Assembly (NCBI GenBank): GCA_027923505.1
Contig: BROI01000003.1
Location: 744,001-808,000, forward strand
DNA from: Mayamaea pseudoterrestris
Taxonomy: Eukaryota > Bacillariophyta > Bacillariophyceae > Sellaphorales > Sellaphoraceae
Direction: 5' to 3'
DNA: 64,000 nucleotides
How positions within the stretch are numbered: the stretch's first letter is position 1; every line of letters starts with the position of its first letter. A program made the translations under genes and the position numbers. Below the pieces are notes generated by a model that was not told the DNA's origin, searched no databases, and saw nothing but the letters and a program-made list of their open reading frames with translations. This document shows positions 1 through 10,074 of this stretch, piece after piece.

Positions 1-3000
1 TTGCGGAAGCTAAGAAGCAAGGAACCGGACTATAATGCTCTTCGGCCGTACCTCGGATGGGTCCCGACTGAGCGCGTTCAACAGACTTTACGTCACACGG
101 AAGCATGGTATCATCTCAGCGCACACCCGCGATTACCATTTCGACACCTCACGAAATCACGATTTCCGGCCGCGAACGTTCAGCGGTTGCGCGAACTATT
201 CGCCACGGACACGATACACTCTGACACGCCAGCTTTGGATGATGGAATTCTAGGGCATGGGGGAGCTACTAAGATGCAGCTCTTTGTTGGACGAGAAAGT
301 TTTTACACGCGCGGCTACCCGATGAAGTCGGAGAGCGAAATGTCAAACGCGTTAGAGGATTTTATCCGCGAAGTGGGCGCTCCTAACGGACTGCTCAGCG
401 ACAATGCCAAGTCGGAGACTGGCAAGGCTGTGAGGATCTCTGTCGGATGTACAATATTCCTCAAGTGACCACAGAACCGGGTCATCAGAACAAAATCCAT
501 GCGAACGTCACACGTCGCACATTAAGCCACTGATGGAGAACCTCCAACGAGATTCGGGTTCGCCAGGCCATTGCTGGGTTTTGCTGATTAAATTCGTAAT
601 CATGATACTGAACGTCCTCGCGACGAAATCGCTGGGATGGCGCACGCCAACGGAAGTTGCGTTCGGAAATCTGCCGGATATTTCGCCTTTGTTACATTTC
701 AAGTGGTGGGAACCGGTCACGTTTGAGGCGCAGGGGAGTTTTCCCTCGGCGGTACGATCTGGCAACGGCCGATTCGTGGGCATCGCAGAGAATAGCGGTC
801 CGCACATGACTTTTCTCGTTCTGACGGACGACACGCTTCAGGCGATTCCGCGCTCCAACGTGGTCTCGCGCAGCTACTTGTTACCACGAGAGTTGCCTTC
901 CTTCCCTGAGTCTGGAGGAGATTTCTGAAGAAGCTACACGCGCAAGCGAGCGAAATTTTGAAACTCCAGATCTCGCGACAGGACGCTACCATAGCACGCA
1001 TGTGACAGAAAGTAGTCACGACAACTACGAAGGAAACGACGACGAAACAATTCCGATGGCGAACCACGCCAACGTACCAGCGAAGTTCTTCAGAAGGGCT
1101 GAGCAAGAATCAGGGAATAAATGCCCTCTGTTCTCTCCAAGCGAACTCATCGGACGCACGTTCGTAAGGGAACACGAAAACGGTCAGAAAATGCGAGCGA
1201 CTGTATGCGAATATATCGAAGTACGCGATAACGAGCTACTCGAAACGACGAAAGGTTTCCTAATCCAAATGGGAGAGGAGCCAGCGAAAGACTTAATAAG
1301 TTACAACGAACTGTCGGATTTAATCGAACGACAGATGGACGAAGATATACGAAACGATCCGGCGACTCAGTGGGTATTCACGAAGGTAATCGGACACGAG
1401 CTTAATTTGAAACCGAACGATCCGACATACAAAGGAAGTTCAAGTAACGTTCTCGTCGAATGGACTGACGGAACGACGACGTGGGAGCCTCTCGCGATCA
1501 TGAAGAAGGACGATCCGATAACGATCGCAGAGTATGGACTCAAGCACGGCTTACTCGACAAGCCAGGATGGAAGCAGCTGGAGCATTACACTCGGAAGCG
1601 AAAGAAGTTTCGACAGATGGTAACAGCGGCGAAACGAAAATCGAAAGCAAACGGCGTACGCTACAAATTCGGCGTAAGGTTGCCGCGCAATTATAAAGAT
1701 GCGAAAGCTCTCGACGAGATCAACGGCAACACGCTGTGGACGGATGCGATTCGAACGGAATTAAATCAGATAAATGATTACGACACGTTCGCAGATCAAG
1801 GAGTCGGTAAGGTTATGCCGGCGCCGTGGAAACGAATAAACGTGCACATGATATTCGATGTCAAGCACGATTTGCGACGGAAAGCACGACTCGTCGCAGG
1901 AGGACATATGACAGAGCCGCCGAAGGATTCAGTTTACTCGGGCGTTGTGTCATTGCGAAGTCTACGAATGGTAGCGATGTTAGCGGAACTCAACGGTCTG
2001 GAACTGTGGGCAGCTGACGTCGGCAACGCATACTTGGAAGCGAAAACGAAAGAGAAGGTTTATATCGTGGCAGGTCCGGAGTTCGGGGAGCTCGAGGGTC
2101 ACACGCTCACGATCGTGAAGGCATTATACGGTCTTCGCACGTCAGGCGCACGCTGGCACGAGCACTTTGCAGACACGCTCCGCGACATTGGCTTCACGCC
2201 GTGTATCGCAGAACCGGACGTGTGGATGCGCGATAAAGGCACGCACTACGAATACGTTTGTGTGTATGTCGACGATTTAGCGATAGCGATGAAGAATCCG
2301 AAGGAACTAACGGATCTTTTAATTGAGAACTACAACTACAAGTTGAAGGGCGTCGGTCCATTGGCATATCATTTGGGCGCAGACGTTTGGCGAGACGACG
2401 ACGGCGTACTCTGCTTCGGAGCGAAGAAGTACGTCACAAGACTACTAGCGAACTACAAAGAAATGTTCGGCGAGGAACCGCGACCGCAGACAAGTCCACT
2501 ACGCGACGGCGATCATCCGGAACTCGACGAAACGAAAGAACTTGACGACGACGGAATTGCGAAGTATCAATCGATAATTGGTGCGTTGCAATGGGCAGTA
2601 AGTTTATGTCGATTCGACATTCACTGTGCTGTCATGACTATGGGGAGATTCCGAGCTGCGCCACGAGCGGGGCACTTGGAACGGTTGAAGCATATTTGCG
2701 GATACTTACGAAGATACCCGGATGGAGCGATTCGATTCAACGTTTCGATTCCAACGGACGAGCGATACGCGACAGTTGACAAGATGGATTGGGATTACAG
2801 TGTGTACGGCAAGATCTGCGAAGAGCTTCCGTGGAACATGCCCACGCCGCGCGGCAAGGCGGTGCGAATGTCAACGTTCGAAGATGCGAACCTGTACCAC
2901 GATTACACGACGGGACGGGCAGCGATGGGCATGCTACACATGTTGAATGGAACAGTCGTTGATTGGTTTTCGAAACGCCAAGCGACGGTCGAGACGGCGA

Positions 3001-3670
3001 CGTACGGCTCGGAGTTTGTAGCAGCGAGAGTGAGCACGGAGCAGATCATGGATCTTCGCTTCACGCTACGCATGTTGGGAGTTCCGCTCGACGGACCTTC
3101 ATGGATGTTTGGAGACAACAAGTCGGTAACGCAAAGCAGCAACCTACCGCACTCTAGTCTGACGAAGCGACACAATGCACTGGCATTTCACCGTGTACGC
3201 GAAGCGATTGCGGCGGGAATTATTAATTTCAACCACATCATGGGAACGACAAACCCGGCGGATGTACTTACCAAGTTTCTTCCACGGGCTACGGCAAGCA
3301 AGCGCCAAAGAACCTGCTCTTCAAGGAATCTAACTATTAGGTATGACTTGAGGGGAGTTGCAGGATGCGAACGAAAACAGCGAAAATCGGGCAAGTCACA
3401 CCGAATGTCCGATAGGGTGACACAGCGGCACTCGCGGCTCACCACAGCCTCACGATCGCGTGATGCGTGGCAGCGACGGCTTCGAAGCGATTCAACAAGT
3501 ATATTGCTGAAACTAGTGCGATATAGAGTAGAAACAAGCAGACTTACTAAGCTTGAAGAGTTAAGAAAGCGATTTATTCGTCTCTCGTATTGTAGCAACT
3601 GCAAGCTTGGATTGGCCATCCAAGGACAGCTACAAGCGAAAGGTGCAACGATTTGATTTACAAGTTACAA
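1..3670 (+). mobile_element. Ty1/copia LTR retroelement, 3' part, broken
   Basis: This is a diatom-type copia retrotransposon. From left to right it holds the second half of the integrase region (1 to about 930), a chromo-like segment (about 1390-1570), reverse transcriptase with the YVDD motif near 2265, RNase H (about 2870-3290, ending in the usual NPADVLTK motif), a purine-rich tract at 3350-3357 and a probable 3' LTR. The domain order integrase-RT-RNase H is that of Ty1/copia. The left end and 5' LTR lie outside the window. The element is a fossil with a few breaks, mostly in the integrase part; the RT-RNase H stretch reads open over a long distance, so it is probably fairly young. Its right end falls exactly on the edge of the inverted repeat that follows, so it seems to have inserted into that repeat. 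Confidence 0.85.
3358..3670 (+). repeat. Probable 3' LTR of the copia element
   Basis: It begins TTGCAGG directly after a purine-rich tract (GAGGGGAG) and ends GTTACAA, so its ends are short inverted repeats of TTG..CAA type. It is about 313 bp. RNase H homology stops just before it. The next base, 3671, is the first base shared with the right arm of the inverted repeat. The partner LTR is outside the window, so the borders are inferred and not compared. Confidence 0.5.
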
Positions 3671-3808
3671 TACGTCACGTGTTTCAACCAAATATATAAG
3701 CCTGGAATATGTGTTTGGGATAGCTAGCATGTTTATTATTAGGGGTCTTTGCATGCACCACAACCATGGCATCATGCATGTCCGGATATATCCTACCACA
3801 ACTAGCTA

Positions 3809-4345
3809 CATGGTGCTACAATGTGTGGCCTTCAAAGACTACCCCCAATAGTCTTGTTCCATTTATTCTGTCCTGGCTATGCTTGGGGACACATGTGCAG
3901 TGAGATTGGTGCTTAACCATCATTCACAGCTCACATGTAGCATCAGTTGTTAGGGAGGATAAAGATCCACACAGTAACCAACTACAAACATGGTGCTACA
4001 GTGTGTGGCCTGCAAAACTACCCCCATTAGTCTTGTTCCATGAATTCTGTTCTGTCTATGCTTGAGGACATATATGAAATGAGATTGATGCATAACAATC
4101 ATTCCCAGCTCATATGTAGCATCCATTGTTTGGGAGGGCAGATGGCCACACAATAGCTAGCACCATGGTGCTACAGTGTGTGGCCTTCAAAGACTACATC
4201 CAATAGTCTTGTTCCATGAATTCTGTTCTGGCTATGCTTGGGGATACATATGCAATGAGATTGCTGCATAACAATCATTCCCAGCTCATGCGCAGCATCT
4301 GTCGTTTGGGAGGGCAGACGTCCACACATTAACCAGCTCCATGGT
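3809..4345. repeat. Three ~178-bp tandem units
   Basis: The motif CATGGTGCTACA-GTGTGTGGCC recurs at 3809, 3989 and 4164, and a degenerate form at 4340, giving periods of 180, 175 and 176 bp. Each unit also repeats TAGTCTTGTTCCAT and an AGCTCA..TGTAGCATC block. The same array is present inverted at about 7360-7896 and again at about 8345-8881. The units differ from each other by far more than the arms do, so the array is older than the palindrome. Confidence 0.85.
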
Positions 4346-4356
4346 GCGATAACTTG

Positions 4357-5033
4357 CCCATGTCTACACCCAAATCACACCAGAATGGTGCCAACAACAT
4401 TATTTAGGTTGCGCTACAAGGTGGTATGCCTGGCTGGTGTCTCAGTAGACGGCTATGTGATTGGTGACAACTTTTCACCAGTCTCAGCCCAGAGATGCCT
4501 TGACATTCAATTGCCCCTATAGCATGCCATGTCTACACCCAAATCACTCCAGAATGGTGCCAACATCATTTTTCAGGCTGCGCTAGAAAATGGTATGCCT
4601 GGTTAATGTCTCAGTAGACTGCAATGTGATTGGTGATAACTTGTCACCTAACACGTACGTCACGTGTTTCAACCAAATATATAAGCCTGGAATACCCGGG
4701 AATCGCACCCGAGGCATCTCGAAACGTAACTATACTACCCCAGTGACACAAAGGTCCTCGCTCTATATAAAGGCTGAAACATGACTGGGGTGGAGTGTAC
4801 ACTACTTCGCGAGCCTGTCCTTGTCTTTGGACATCCACGAAGTTGTCATCACCAGTCTCAGCCTGGCGATCCCTTGACATTCAATTGCCCATATAACATG
4901 CCTTTTCTACACCCAAATCACTCCAGAATGTAGCCAACACCATTATTCAGGCTGTGCTAGAGAATGGTATGCCTGGTTAATGTCTCGGTAGACCGCAATG
5001 TGACTGGTGACAAGTTGTCACCAGTCTCAGCCT
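4357..5033. repeat. Dispersed ~170-bp unit, three copies
   Basis: The block from TCTACACCCAAATCAC to GGTGACAA recurs at about 4357, 4527 and 4907. The spacer between copies two and three is an inserted ~190-bp segment that carries a CACGTGTTTC..TATATAAG stretch and a tRNA-like sequence. Each copy ends near a short palindrome (GGTGACAAGTTGTCACC in the third). The mirror images lie in the right arm and in the 985-bp duplication. Confidence 0.7.
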
Positions 5034-5239
5034 TAGCAGGTTGCACACGAAAAACAGCAACCAGAGCGATACCTTTACTTGTCATAGTGCATGGTGCCTT
5101 GTATGCAGCATATAGTACACTAGCAGACGGAAAAGTAGCAGCGTGTTTAGAGGTGATATAGCCGGTTATCCTTGGTTCGATTCCGAGGTGCGCTACTTTT
5201 AACGGCATAGTGATACTACTTTCTGTTGCATACCTGCTA
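5034..5239. repeat. 206-bp MITE-like unit, copy 1
   Basis: The unit starts TAGCAGGTTGCAC and ends GTTGCATACCTGCTA, so it has terminal inverted repeats of about 12 bp flanked by TA, as in Tc1/mariner- or PIF-type MITEs. No transposase frame is present. Identical or nearly identical copies lie at 5504-5709, 5994-6199 and 6464-6669. It carries a tRNA-like 3' half. Confidence 0.7.
5135..5196 (+). other. tRNA-like segment inside the MITE-like unit
   Basis: The 62-nt stretch has a good T-arm (stem CTTGG/CCGAG, loop TTCGATT), a perfect Pol III B-box form, an A-box-like TTTAGAGG and matching ends GTAGC/GCTAC, and is followed by TTTT at 5197. It is too short for a tRNA and has no anticodon arm. It looks tRNA-derived, as in SINEs, and is repeated in every copy of the unit. 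Confidence 0.5.
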
Positions 5240-5503
5240 TGGTAGCGTCCCTATCGAGAGATCTGGACTGAGGCTGCTGGTTCGAGTTGCGATCGAATCA
5301 AGCGAAGAAAAAGCAAAAATTCACTGGTTGCACGGGTTTGTCACGAACGAACGATGGGGAGTCGCGGACCCTGGGGAGTGCACAAAGATGCGCCGAGCCC
5401 GAAACGCCGCAGGAAAAACTGAAAAGTGACATTCCCCCGCGAGACGAAAATGCCAGCTGAAACGGAAGACGAGTTAGCACTATGACGCGCAAAGCTAGGG
5501 GAG

Positions 5504-5709
5504 TAGCAGGTTGCACACGAAAAACAGCAACCAGAGCGATACCTTTACTTGTCATAGTGCATGGTGCCTTGTATGCAGCATATAGTACACTAGCAGACGG
5601 AAAAGTAGCAGCGTGTTTAGAGGTGATATAGCCGGTTATCCTTGGTTCGATTCCGAGGTGCGCTACTTTTAACGGCATAGTGATACTACTTTCTGTTGCA
5701 TACCTGCTA
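5504..5709. repeat. 206-bp MITE-like unit, copy 2
   Basis: Same sequence as 5034-5239, in the same orientation, 264 bp further on. It forms the inner end of the left palindrome arm. Confidence 0.75.
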
Positions 5710-5710
5710 T

Positions 5711-5982
5711 ATCATCATCATCCTCGGCGTCATCTTCGTGCCACATGACTGGCTCAGCAGCCTCCGCAACACGGTGGCGGTCCATGAACACGATGCCCGG
5801 ATTGGCCTTCTGTTGACGAGCGAGACGATGCACGCGCTCAATGACATCATCAGGCATGGGCAAAGGCGTAGCGTGCCCACGATTCAGAACTTTGCCCGAA
5901 GACAAACTGAGGAAATAAAACCCACCCTGCACATTACCAGTCGGGCGCAGAGCCAGCGCACCGATCGTGCGCGCCTGCATGT
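5711..5982 (-). mobile_element. Copia pol fragment at the palindrome centre
   Basis: Read on the minus strand, the spacer between the two arms encodes the linker that joins integrase and reverse transcriptase in diatom copia polyproteins: a PTGNVQGGFYF block, then LPMPDDVIERVHRLA and an acidic tail. It is a short relic of about 270 bp with neither end of the element present, in the opposite orientation to the element at 1-3670. MITE-type termini (CATACCTGCTA) bound it on both sides, so it was probably enclosed when the palindrome formed. Confidence 0.75.
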
Positions 5983-5993
5983 CATACCTGCTA

Positions 5994-6199
5994 TAGCAGG
6001 TATGCAACAGAAAGTAGTATCACTATGCCGTTAAAAGTAGCGCACCTCGGAATCGAACCAAGGATAACCGGCTATATCACCTCTAAACACGCTGCTACTT
6101 TTCCGTCTGCTAGTGTACTATATGCTGCATACAAGGCACCATGCACTATGACAAGTAAAGGTATCGCTCTGGTTGCTGTTTTTCGTGTGCAACCTGCTA
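5994..6199. repeat. 206-bp MITE-like unit, copy 3 (inverted)
   Basis: Inverted copy of 5504-5709 at the inner end of the right arm. Confidence 0.75.
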
Positions 6200-6463
6200 C
6201 TCCCCTAGCTTTGCGCGTCATAGTGCTAACTCGTCTTCCGTTTCAGCTGGCATTTTCGTCTCGCGGGGGAATGTCACTTTTCAGTTTTTCCTGCGGCGTT
6301 TCGGGCTCGGCGCATCTTTGTGCACTCCCCAGGGTCCGCGACTCCCCATCGTTCGTTCGTGACAAACCCGTGCAACCAGTGAATTTTTGCTTTTTCTTCG
6401 CTTGATTCGATCGCAACTCGAACCAGCAGCCTCAGTCCAGATCTCTCGATAGGGACGCTACCA

Positions 6464-6669
6464 TAGCAGGTATGCAACAGAAAGTAGTATCACTATGCCG
6501 TTAAAAGTAGCGCACCTCGGAATCGAACCAAGGATAACCGGCTATATCACCTCTAAACACGCTGCTACTTTTCCGTCTGCTAGTGTACTATATGCTGCAT
6601 ACAAGGCACCATGCACTATGACAAGTAAAGGTATCGCTCTGGTTGCTGTTTTTCGTGTGCAACCTGCTA
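6464..6669. repeat. 206-bp MITE-like unit, copy 4 (inverted)
   Basis: Inverted copy of 5034-5239 in the right arm. Confidence 0.7.
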
Positions 6670-6961
6670 AGGCTGAGACTGGTGACAACTTGTCACCAGT
6701 CACATTGCGGTCTACCGAGACATTAACCAGGCATACCATTCTCTAGCACAGCCTGAATAATGGTGTTGGCTACATTCTGGAGTGATTTGGGTGTAGAAAA
6801 GGCATGTTATATGGGCAATTGAATGTCAAGGGATCGCCAGGCTGAGACTGGTGATGACAACTTTGTGGATGTCCAAAGACAAGGACAGGCTCAGGCGAAG
6901 TAGTGTACACTCCACCCCAGTCATGTTTCAGCCTTTATATAGAGCGAGGACCTTTGTGTCA

Positions 6962-7018
6962 CTGGGGTAGTATAGTTACGTTTCGAGATGCCTCGGGTGC
7001 GATTCCCGGGTATTCCAG
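6962..7018 (+). other. Second tRNA-like segment
   Basis: The 57-nt stretch can form a 7-bp acceptor-like stem (CTGGGGT/ATTCCAG with two G-T pairs), has an A-box-like TAGTATAGTTA and a T-arm CTCGGG-TGCGATT-CCCGGG. It lacks a normal anticodon arm. The mirror copy is at about 4687-4743. It looks like a decayed tRNA or a tRNA-derived SINE head, not a working tRNA. Confidence 0.4.
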
Positions 7019-8980
7019 GCTTATATATTTGGTTGAAACACGTGACGTACGTGTTAGGTGACAAGTTATCACCAATCACATTGCAGTCTACTGAGACATT
7101 AACCAGGCATACCATTTTCTAGCGCAGCCTGAAAAATGATGTTGGCACCATTCTGGAGTGATTTGGGTGTAGACATGGCATGCTATAGGGGCAATTGAAT
7201 GTCAAGGCATCTCTGGGCTGAGACTGGTGAAAAGTTGTCACCAATCACATAGCCGTCTACTGAGACACCAGCCAGGCATACCACCTTGTAGCGCAACCTA
7301 AATAATGTTGTTGGCACCATTCTGGTGTGATTTGGGTGTAGACATGGGCAAGTTATCGCACCATGGAGCTGGTTAATGTGTGGACGTCTGCCCTCCCAAA
7401 CGACAGATGCTGCGCATGAGCTGGGAATGATTGTTATGCAGCAATCTCATTGCATATGTATCCCCAAGCATAGCCAGAACAGAATTCATGGAACAAGACT
7501 ATTGGATGTAGTCTTTGAAGGCCACACACTGTAGCACCATGGTGCTAGCTATTGTGTGGCCATCTGCCCTCCCAAACAATGGATGCTACATATGAGCTGG
7601 GAATGATTGTTATGCATCAATCTCATTTCATATATGTCCTCAAGCATAGACAGAACAGAATTCATGGAACAAGACTAATGGGGGTAGTTTTGCAGGCCAC
7701 ACACTGTAGCACCATGTTTGTAGTTGGTTACTGTGTGGATCTTTATCCTCCCTAACAACTGATGCTACATGTGAGCTGTGAATGATGGTTAAGCACCAAT
7801 CTCACTGCACATGTGTCCCCAAGCATAGCCAGGACAGAATAAATGGAACAAGACTATTGGGGGTAGTCTTTGAAGGCCACACATTGTAGCACCATGTAGC
7901 TAGTTGTGGTAGGATATATCCGGACATGCATGATGCCATGGTTGTGGTGCATGCAAAGACCCCTAATAATAAACATGCTAGCTATCCCAAACACATATTC
8001 CAGGCTTATATATTTGGTTGAAACACGTGACGTACGTGTTAGGTGACAAGTTATCACCAATCACATTGCAGTCTACTGAGACATTAACCAGGCATACCAT
8101 TTTCTAGCGCAGCCTGAAAAATGATGTTGGCACCATTCTGGAGTGATTTGGGTGTAGACATGGCATGCTATAGGGGCAATTGAATGTCAAGGCATCTCTG
8201 GGCTGAGACTGGTGAAAAGTTGTCACCAATCACATAGCCGTCTACTGAGACACCAGCCAGGCATACCACCTTGTAGCGCAACCTAAATAATGTTGTTGGC
8301 ACCATTCTGGTGTGATTTGGGTGTAGACATGGGCAAGTTATAGCACCATGGAGCTGGTTAATGTGTGGACGTCTGCCCTCCCAAACGACAGATGCTGCGC
8401 ATGAGCTGGGAATGATTGTTATGCAGCAATCTCATTGCATATGTATCCCCAAGCATAGCCAGAACAGAATTCATGGAACAAGACTATTGGATGTAGTCTT
8501 TGAAGGCCACACACTGTAGCACCATGGTGCTAGCTATTGTGTGGCCATCTGCCCTCCCAAACAATGGATGCTACATATGAGCTGGGAATGATTGTTATGC
8601 ATCAATCTCATTTCATATATGTCCTCAAGCATAGACAGAACAGAATTCATGGAATAAGACTAATGGGGGTAGTTTTGCAGGCCACACACTGTAGCACCAT
8701 GTTTGTAGTTGGTTACTGTGTGGATCTTTATCCTCCCTAACAACTGATGCTACATGTGAGCTGTGAATGATGGTTAAGCACCAATCTCACTGCACATGTG
8801 TCCCCAAGCATAGCCAGGACAGAATAAATGGAACAAGACTATTGGGGGTAGTCTTTGAAGGCCACACATTGTAGCACCATGTAGCTAGTTGTGGTAGGAT
8901 ATATCCGGACATGCATGATGCCATGGTTGTGGTGCATGCAAAGACCCCTAATAATAAACATGCTAGCTATCCCAAACACA
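7011..8980. repeat. 985-bp direct tandem duplication
   Basis: 7011-7995 and 7996-8980 are the same sequence with a period of exactly 985 bp, both starting TATTCCAGGC and ending CCCAAACACA. Only two differences stood out (near 7346/8331 and near 7669/8654), so the duplication is very recent. The left arm still holds the first 45 bp of the extra unit (3671-3715, inverted), so the duplication came before or with the palindrome. Confidence 0.9.
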
Positions 8981-10074
8981 TTGCTTTACTATGCTCTCGG
9001 AAAGCCATCAATTACTTCTCAATTACTGCAATCTCTGGCCTCAACTTCTGTTTCATATAGACTAAAATTGTTGGCACCAACCCCTTAAATGGTTGCTTTG
9101 AAGGCCGGTGATGTTGTGACTGTGTCTACTGCTTGACAGTTTTTGTGCATGCGGAGCGCCAAAAGGTCTGCAGGCTTTGTGAAACCATTGATCATACCAC
9201 CACCCTGCCCTTCGGATGTGTTTGCTTACTCCGAATCTCCCTCTGAATTCTTAAAGTTCTTTGTAAAACTTGCTCCAAGGAACATGGCAATTGTCTTGAG
9301 TTGTCCACTGAGATCATCTACAAGTGTGCACCATTTTGTATCATGATAACTCCAGCTGCATCTTCACACAAGCTGACGTCATGTTTTTCTTTTGCATGCG
9401 ACCTTTTTCTTTTCACGAAATACCTTCTACCGGTACGACGTCTTTGCAAGCCGTGAATAGCGAGCGTCCCGACGGTTATAATTTTCCCGATGATGACGCC
9501 AGTACTCGTACAGTATTTATATACTTACGTCAGTCTTCCCACCTGGCTAACTATGATTGGTTGACGATCTCATTATGTCCGGAAGAACTTGGTCGATATG
9601 CGAGACTATTCCCACTATGCAGGTTATAGGGGGTTTTAGTATAAGCCAAAATGTACAATTTTCCGTGCGACGGTCTTCCACTGGCCGTTGAATGTTGAAG
9701 TGTATGATCGCTGACACCCATTCGGAGATGGAATTCGTCACTTCGTGATTTGCCGCGCGCGTGCCTCCAGTGCGGATTTTTCAAGCGCCGCATGGTGATT
9801 TTTACAATCGTGCCACCTCTCATTCCATAACAGGCGTTCACAAGCTTACAGGTATTCATCTTGAATCGACGGTACGTCGCCTTTCATGAGGATGAGCATG
9901 AAGTATTTAATACAATGATGAAATACGGCAGTCAACCGTAACATTGCATTGAACGTTTACTATAACAAAAGCTGCGACTTGATTGTCTCTCTCACATTCG
10001 CGGATGTTCTATCTCGTTTTGAAGCATTCAACACAGTCAACTGACTTATCAAACTACTACGCCAAGCCAATAAA
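8981..10074. other. Repeat-to-gene transition, no gene recognised
   Basis: The 985-bp unit ends at 8980. A minus-strand frame from about 9350 to 9075 reads in long pieces interrupted by stops and may be an old coding relic; I recognise no family. A perfect TGACGTCA lies at 9374-9381. The last ~100 bp would be the leader of the HA gene that starts at 10075. Confidence 0.5.

Larger units (their letters stand above)
3671..5710. repeat. Left arm of a ~2.04-kb inverted repeat
   Basis: This stretch is the reverse complement of 5994-8034. Positions pair as x + y = 11703 near the centre and 11705 farther out, the shift being a 2-bp difference near 4813 (CGCGAGCC against CGCCTGAGCC). Very few other differences are visible, for example one base near 4842. 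No host gene lies in it; the short open frames are mirrored in both arms and resemble nothing known. It holds three ~178-bp tandem units, copies of a second ~170-bp unit, a tRNA-like segment and two 206-bp MITE-like units. Confidence 0.95.
5994..8034. repeat. Right arm of the inverted repeat
   Basis: Reverse complement of 3671-5710. The similarity ends at CACGTGACGTA (8024-8034) only because the left partner is cut there by the LTR of the copia element; on this side the unit runs on to 8980. A perfect 22-bp palindrome at 5983-6004 sits at the inner junction. Confidence 0.95.

Noticed and set aside
4957-6746. Mirrored open frames of 65-126 residues in the palindrome arms
   Set aside because: They occur only because both arms repeat the same DNA; they resemble no protein and overlap the MITE-like and tRNA-like sequence.
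7552-8740. Repeated 67-residue frames in the right arm and its duplicate
   Set aside because: Part of the ~178-bp tandem units; no homology, and the frame is not kept between units.
3671-8980. CRISPR array or prokaryotic repeat system
   Set aside because: Repeat units are 176-985 bp without short spacer-repeat order, and the surrounding genes are eukaryotic.
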